DNA from: Patescibacteria group bacterium
GTDB lineage: Bacteria > Patescibacteriota > Minisyncoccia > UBA6257 > Colwellbacteraceae
DNA length: 14,869 nucleotides
Reading direction: 5' to 3'
Assembly: GCA_023474185.1 (NCBI GenBank)
Contig: JAMCXR010000031.1
Span: forward strand, 1 to 14,869
The translations under genes and the position numbers were made by a program. Shown here one piece after another: positions 13,161-14,869 of this stretch (positions are counted from its first letter, which is position 1; the number at the start of each line of letters is the position of its first letter). The notes below the pieces were generated by a model. The model did no database searches and had not been told where the DNA came from. It saw only the letters and a list, made by a program, of their open reading frames with translations.

Positions 13161-14869
13161 CTACCAAGAAATTTTTACCATGCCGGGAGCGCCGGGACTT
13201 CCGGTGCCAACAATACCCGCGAACCCTATGTTGGCGTTGCCACCGGCGCCGCCGCCAGCCGGAGATGCAGCTGCCACTAGCGGCGAATCCTGTGTTGTGT
13301 TTTGTGAGCCTATAGCCCCATTTCCTCCACCCTGGTTCCAATATCCACCAGCAAGCGACACCGGCGTCCCTGCCGATGAGACATAACTATAGGTCGAAGT
13401 GGCCGGGCCACCGCTGGAAGGAGCTCCCGCTCCATCTTGCTGTCGAATCGCATTAGATATATCCCCGTTTCCGGCAATCGCATAAATCGTGCTGGACGTA
13501 ACTGCAGGCATAGAAGTATGGATTCCTATTCGTCCGCTTCCGTTCAAATCCGGCCTCGCTTCGTAATATCCGCCATTACCTCCGAACGCCGTCATTCCAC
13601 CGAATGTTGTGTTGCCGCCATTGCTCCCATTACTTGCGCCCGGCCCTCCGGATCCTCCGTTGTAAGGAGACCCCATTCCCCCAGATCCACCCGCACCGAC
13701 CACAATGGAATATGTAGTCCCGGAAAACACGCCAAGCGTAGCGGCAATATATGCTCCCGATCCCCCTCCTCCTCCCCACGCTCCGTTGCCGTTATACCAA
13801 TTTTCACCGCCTCCACCCCCTCCTCCTCCCCATAACTCTACAATGATGCGCGATACTCCGTCTGGAACCGTCCAATTATGTGTTCCAGGATTAGTATAAG
13901 CGACCGTACCGGGCGCTACTGAACTAGCCGCTCCCAACACTTTCCATATTGTCCCGTTACAGTAGTACATCTTCGTGTCGGAGGAGTTGTAGTAAATCGA
14001 GCTGGCATATGAGGAGTTGCACGTCGTAGGAGGAGTAGAAGTGCTGCCCGGCATAATTACGCCGCTGGCCCGAATGTTCCCGATTACGTCCAGTTTTTGC
14101 CCTGGTCCGGTTGTCCCCATGCCGACGTTACCATTATTTCCTTGTATATATAAAGCGCTTTTGCCAATATTCGTCGCGGCATTTGAAGCGTACTGTAAAT
14201 ACATCGTTGTTCCTACGGTGCTGGAGGTGAACATATTTATTTCGTTGCCGTTTTGGAATGCCGTGTAATATTGTAACCCTCCCCATAATTTTACCGGTCC
14301 GGGGTATGCTTCTAATCTTACGCTGGGGGTTGAGGTTCCGACTCCGACGTATCCGCTGTTTAAGATGGTCATTGCCACATGGTTATTGACAGCGAATTGT
14401 AAAGGATATGCACTCTGGGCGTTAATAACTCCGGCATATCCGGTTGAATCAACCGCAAGTCCGCCTCCGGCGCTCCGTTCCCGTCCGAAATACAGATCGC
14501 CGCCGGAGTTATTAACCCTAAGCAAAGCATAATTAGTTCCGGTTGTGGACTTGATTTGTATTTGTCCGGTTGCCGCTTGGACGTCTAAAGGATAACTCGG
14601 GGCTTTAACTCCTATCCCCAAATTTCCTCCGCTCGCGCCGGTGCCGACCGTAACGGTTCCGGCAAAGTTTCCGTTTCGCCATCGCAAATCCGGCGAGGTT
14701 TGGCCGACGCTATAAGTATTATCGGCGTTAGGCAAAAGGTCAGAATCGAAAGTCGCCGCCGAGACGCGACCTATTACGGATTTTATCGCTTTAGAAACCA
14801 CCAGTTTCGGATCGGCGGTGTTGTTGCTTAACTGAGCATCGACTTGCACGAAAGCATGCCCGCCGGCCT
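13161..14869 (-). CDS. Tail-fibre-like surface protein with glycine-rich C-terminal domain (5' end outside window)
   Basis: The frame is open to the window edge; 568 residues are visible and the gene ends with TAG at 13163-13161. A GTG at 14849 is not a credible start, since coding sequence (A-G-G-H-A-F-V) continues upstream of it. Numbering from that codon: LLPNADNTYSVGQTSPDLRW (38-57) is a fibre-type motif. Three G-x-G repeats follow: GIGVKAPSYPLDV (78-90), GVGTSTPSVRLE (169-180) and GMGTTGPGQKLDV (243-255). Then comes a small cysteine-pair module (Cys277 ... YYCNGTIWK, Cys297), and from about 316 a glycine-rich domain with WTVPDGVSRIIVELW followed by poly-Gly runs and the closing GSPGAPGMVKISW, the pattern of Gly_rich_2-type tail-fibre/adhesin ends. 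No sorting signal or membrane segment is visible at the C-terminus. It is probably a secreted beta-rich surface fibre; ligand unknown. It is convergent with the oxidase gene, so separately transcribed. Confidence 0.8.
   Translation of the reverse strand, partial: AGGHAFVQVDAQLSNNTADPKLVVSKAIKSVIGRVSAATFDSDLLPNADNTYSVGQTSPDLRWRNGNFAGTVTVGTGASGGNLGIGVKAPSYPLDVQAATGQIQIKSTTGTNYALLRVNNSGGDLYFGRERSAGGGLAVDSTGYAGVINAQSAYPLQFAVNNHVAMTILNSGYVGVGTSTPSVRLEAYPGPVKLWGGLQYYTAFQNGNEINMFTSSTVGTTMYLQYASNAATNIGKSALYIQGNNGNVGMGTTGPGQKLDVIGNIRASGVIMPGSTSTPPTTCNSSYASSIYYNSSDTKMYYCNGTIWKVLGAASSVAPGTVAYTNPGTHNWTVPDGVSRIIVELWGGGGGGGGENWYNGNGAWGGGGGSGAYIAATLGVFSGTTYSIVVGAGGSGGMGSPYNGGSGGPGASNGSNGGNTTFGGMTAFGGNGGYYEARPDLNGSGRIGIHTSMPAVTSSTIYAIAGNGDISNAIRQQDGAGAPSSGGPATSTYSYVSSAGTPVSLAGGYWNQGGGNGAIGSQNTTQDSPLVAAASPAGGGAGGNANIGFAGIVGTGSPGAPGMVKISW

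Noticed and set aside
13705..13899. Plus-strand open frame encoding a proline-rich peptide with runs of P
   Set aside because: It is the exact antisense of the poly-glycine region of the minus-strand fibre gene (GGN codons read as CCN), so the composition is a mirror artefact.
1..14869. Prophage, suggested by the two tail-fibre-like genes
   Set aside because: No terminase, portal, capsid, tail tube, lysis or integrase gene is present and the genes between are chromosomal; such fibre-like proteins are common in CPR chromosomes.
1..14869. Alternative genetic code (UGA as glycine, as in Gracilibacteria/SR1)
   Set aside because: No gene contains in-frame TGA, and the helicase ends properly at TGA 4816-4818 just after its cysteine cluster.

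Overview
The window looks like a chromosomal piece from a Candidate Phyla Radiation (Patescibacteria) bacterium, most likely Parcubacteria-like. This is inferred from the gene set: two tail-fibre-like surface proteins with FSDGTTQTTA- and G-I-G-T-x-x-P-type motifs, a DUF4012 membrane protein, a one-chain UvrD helicase with a C-terminal RecB-type nuclease, a stand-alone UPF0104 membrane protein, and short, tightly packed or overlapping genes. All genes read through without in-frame TGA and one ends in TGA, so the standard bacterial code fits and the UGA-recoding lineages (Gracilibacteria/SR1) do not. No rRNA, CRISPR array, transposase, integrase or phage structural gene was seen.

Layout. (1) 1-678: the 3' end of a secreted fibre-like protein, followed by a probable terminator hairpin. 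(2) 756-8844: a compact plus-strand cluster of UPF0104/LPG-synthase-TM protein, helicase-nuclease, DUF4012 protein, LepA/EF4-like GTPase and FtsB/DivIC-like protein. Its genes overlap by 1-23 bases or are 5-38 bases apart, so co-transcription is likely. (3) 8861-8931: tRNA-Gly(CCC). (4) 8944-13094: a second plus-strand cluster that starts at a good sigma70-type promoter placed almost on the start codon. It holds a PPC/DUF296 protein, a GT4 glycosyltransferase, a membrane-anchored PIG-L deacetylase and an FAD-linked oxidase. (5) 13095-13138: overlapping inverted repeats between convergent genes, including a good terminator for the minus strand. (6) 13161-14869: the 3' part of a second, minus-strand fibre protein with a glycine-rich C-terminal domain.

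How the genes relate. Several products belong to the cell envelope: UPF0104 transporter-like protein, DUF4012, FtsB-like, GT4, PIG-L and both fibre proteins. LepA, the tRNA and the helicase-nuclease are information-processing genes. I see no single new multi-gene system. The points most worth following are the two fibre proteins, the variant iron-sulfur cysteine set in the helicase-nuclease, the apparently leaderless promoter at 8944-8980, the possible AUA start of the FtsB-like gene, the predicted extracytoplasmic placement of the PIG-L enzyme, and the FAD oxidase that lacks an Fe-S partner.
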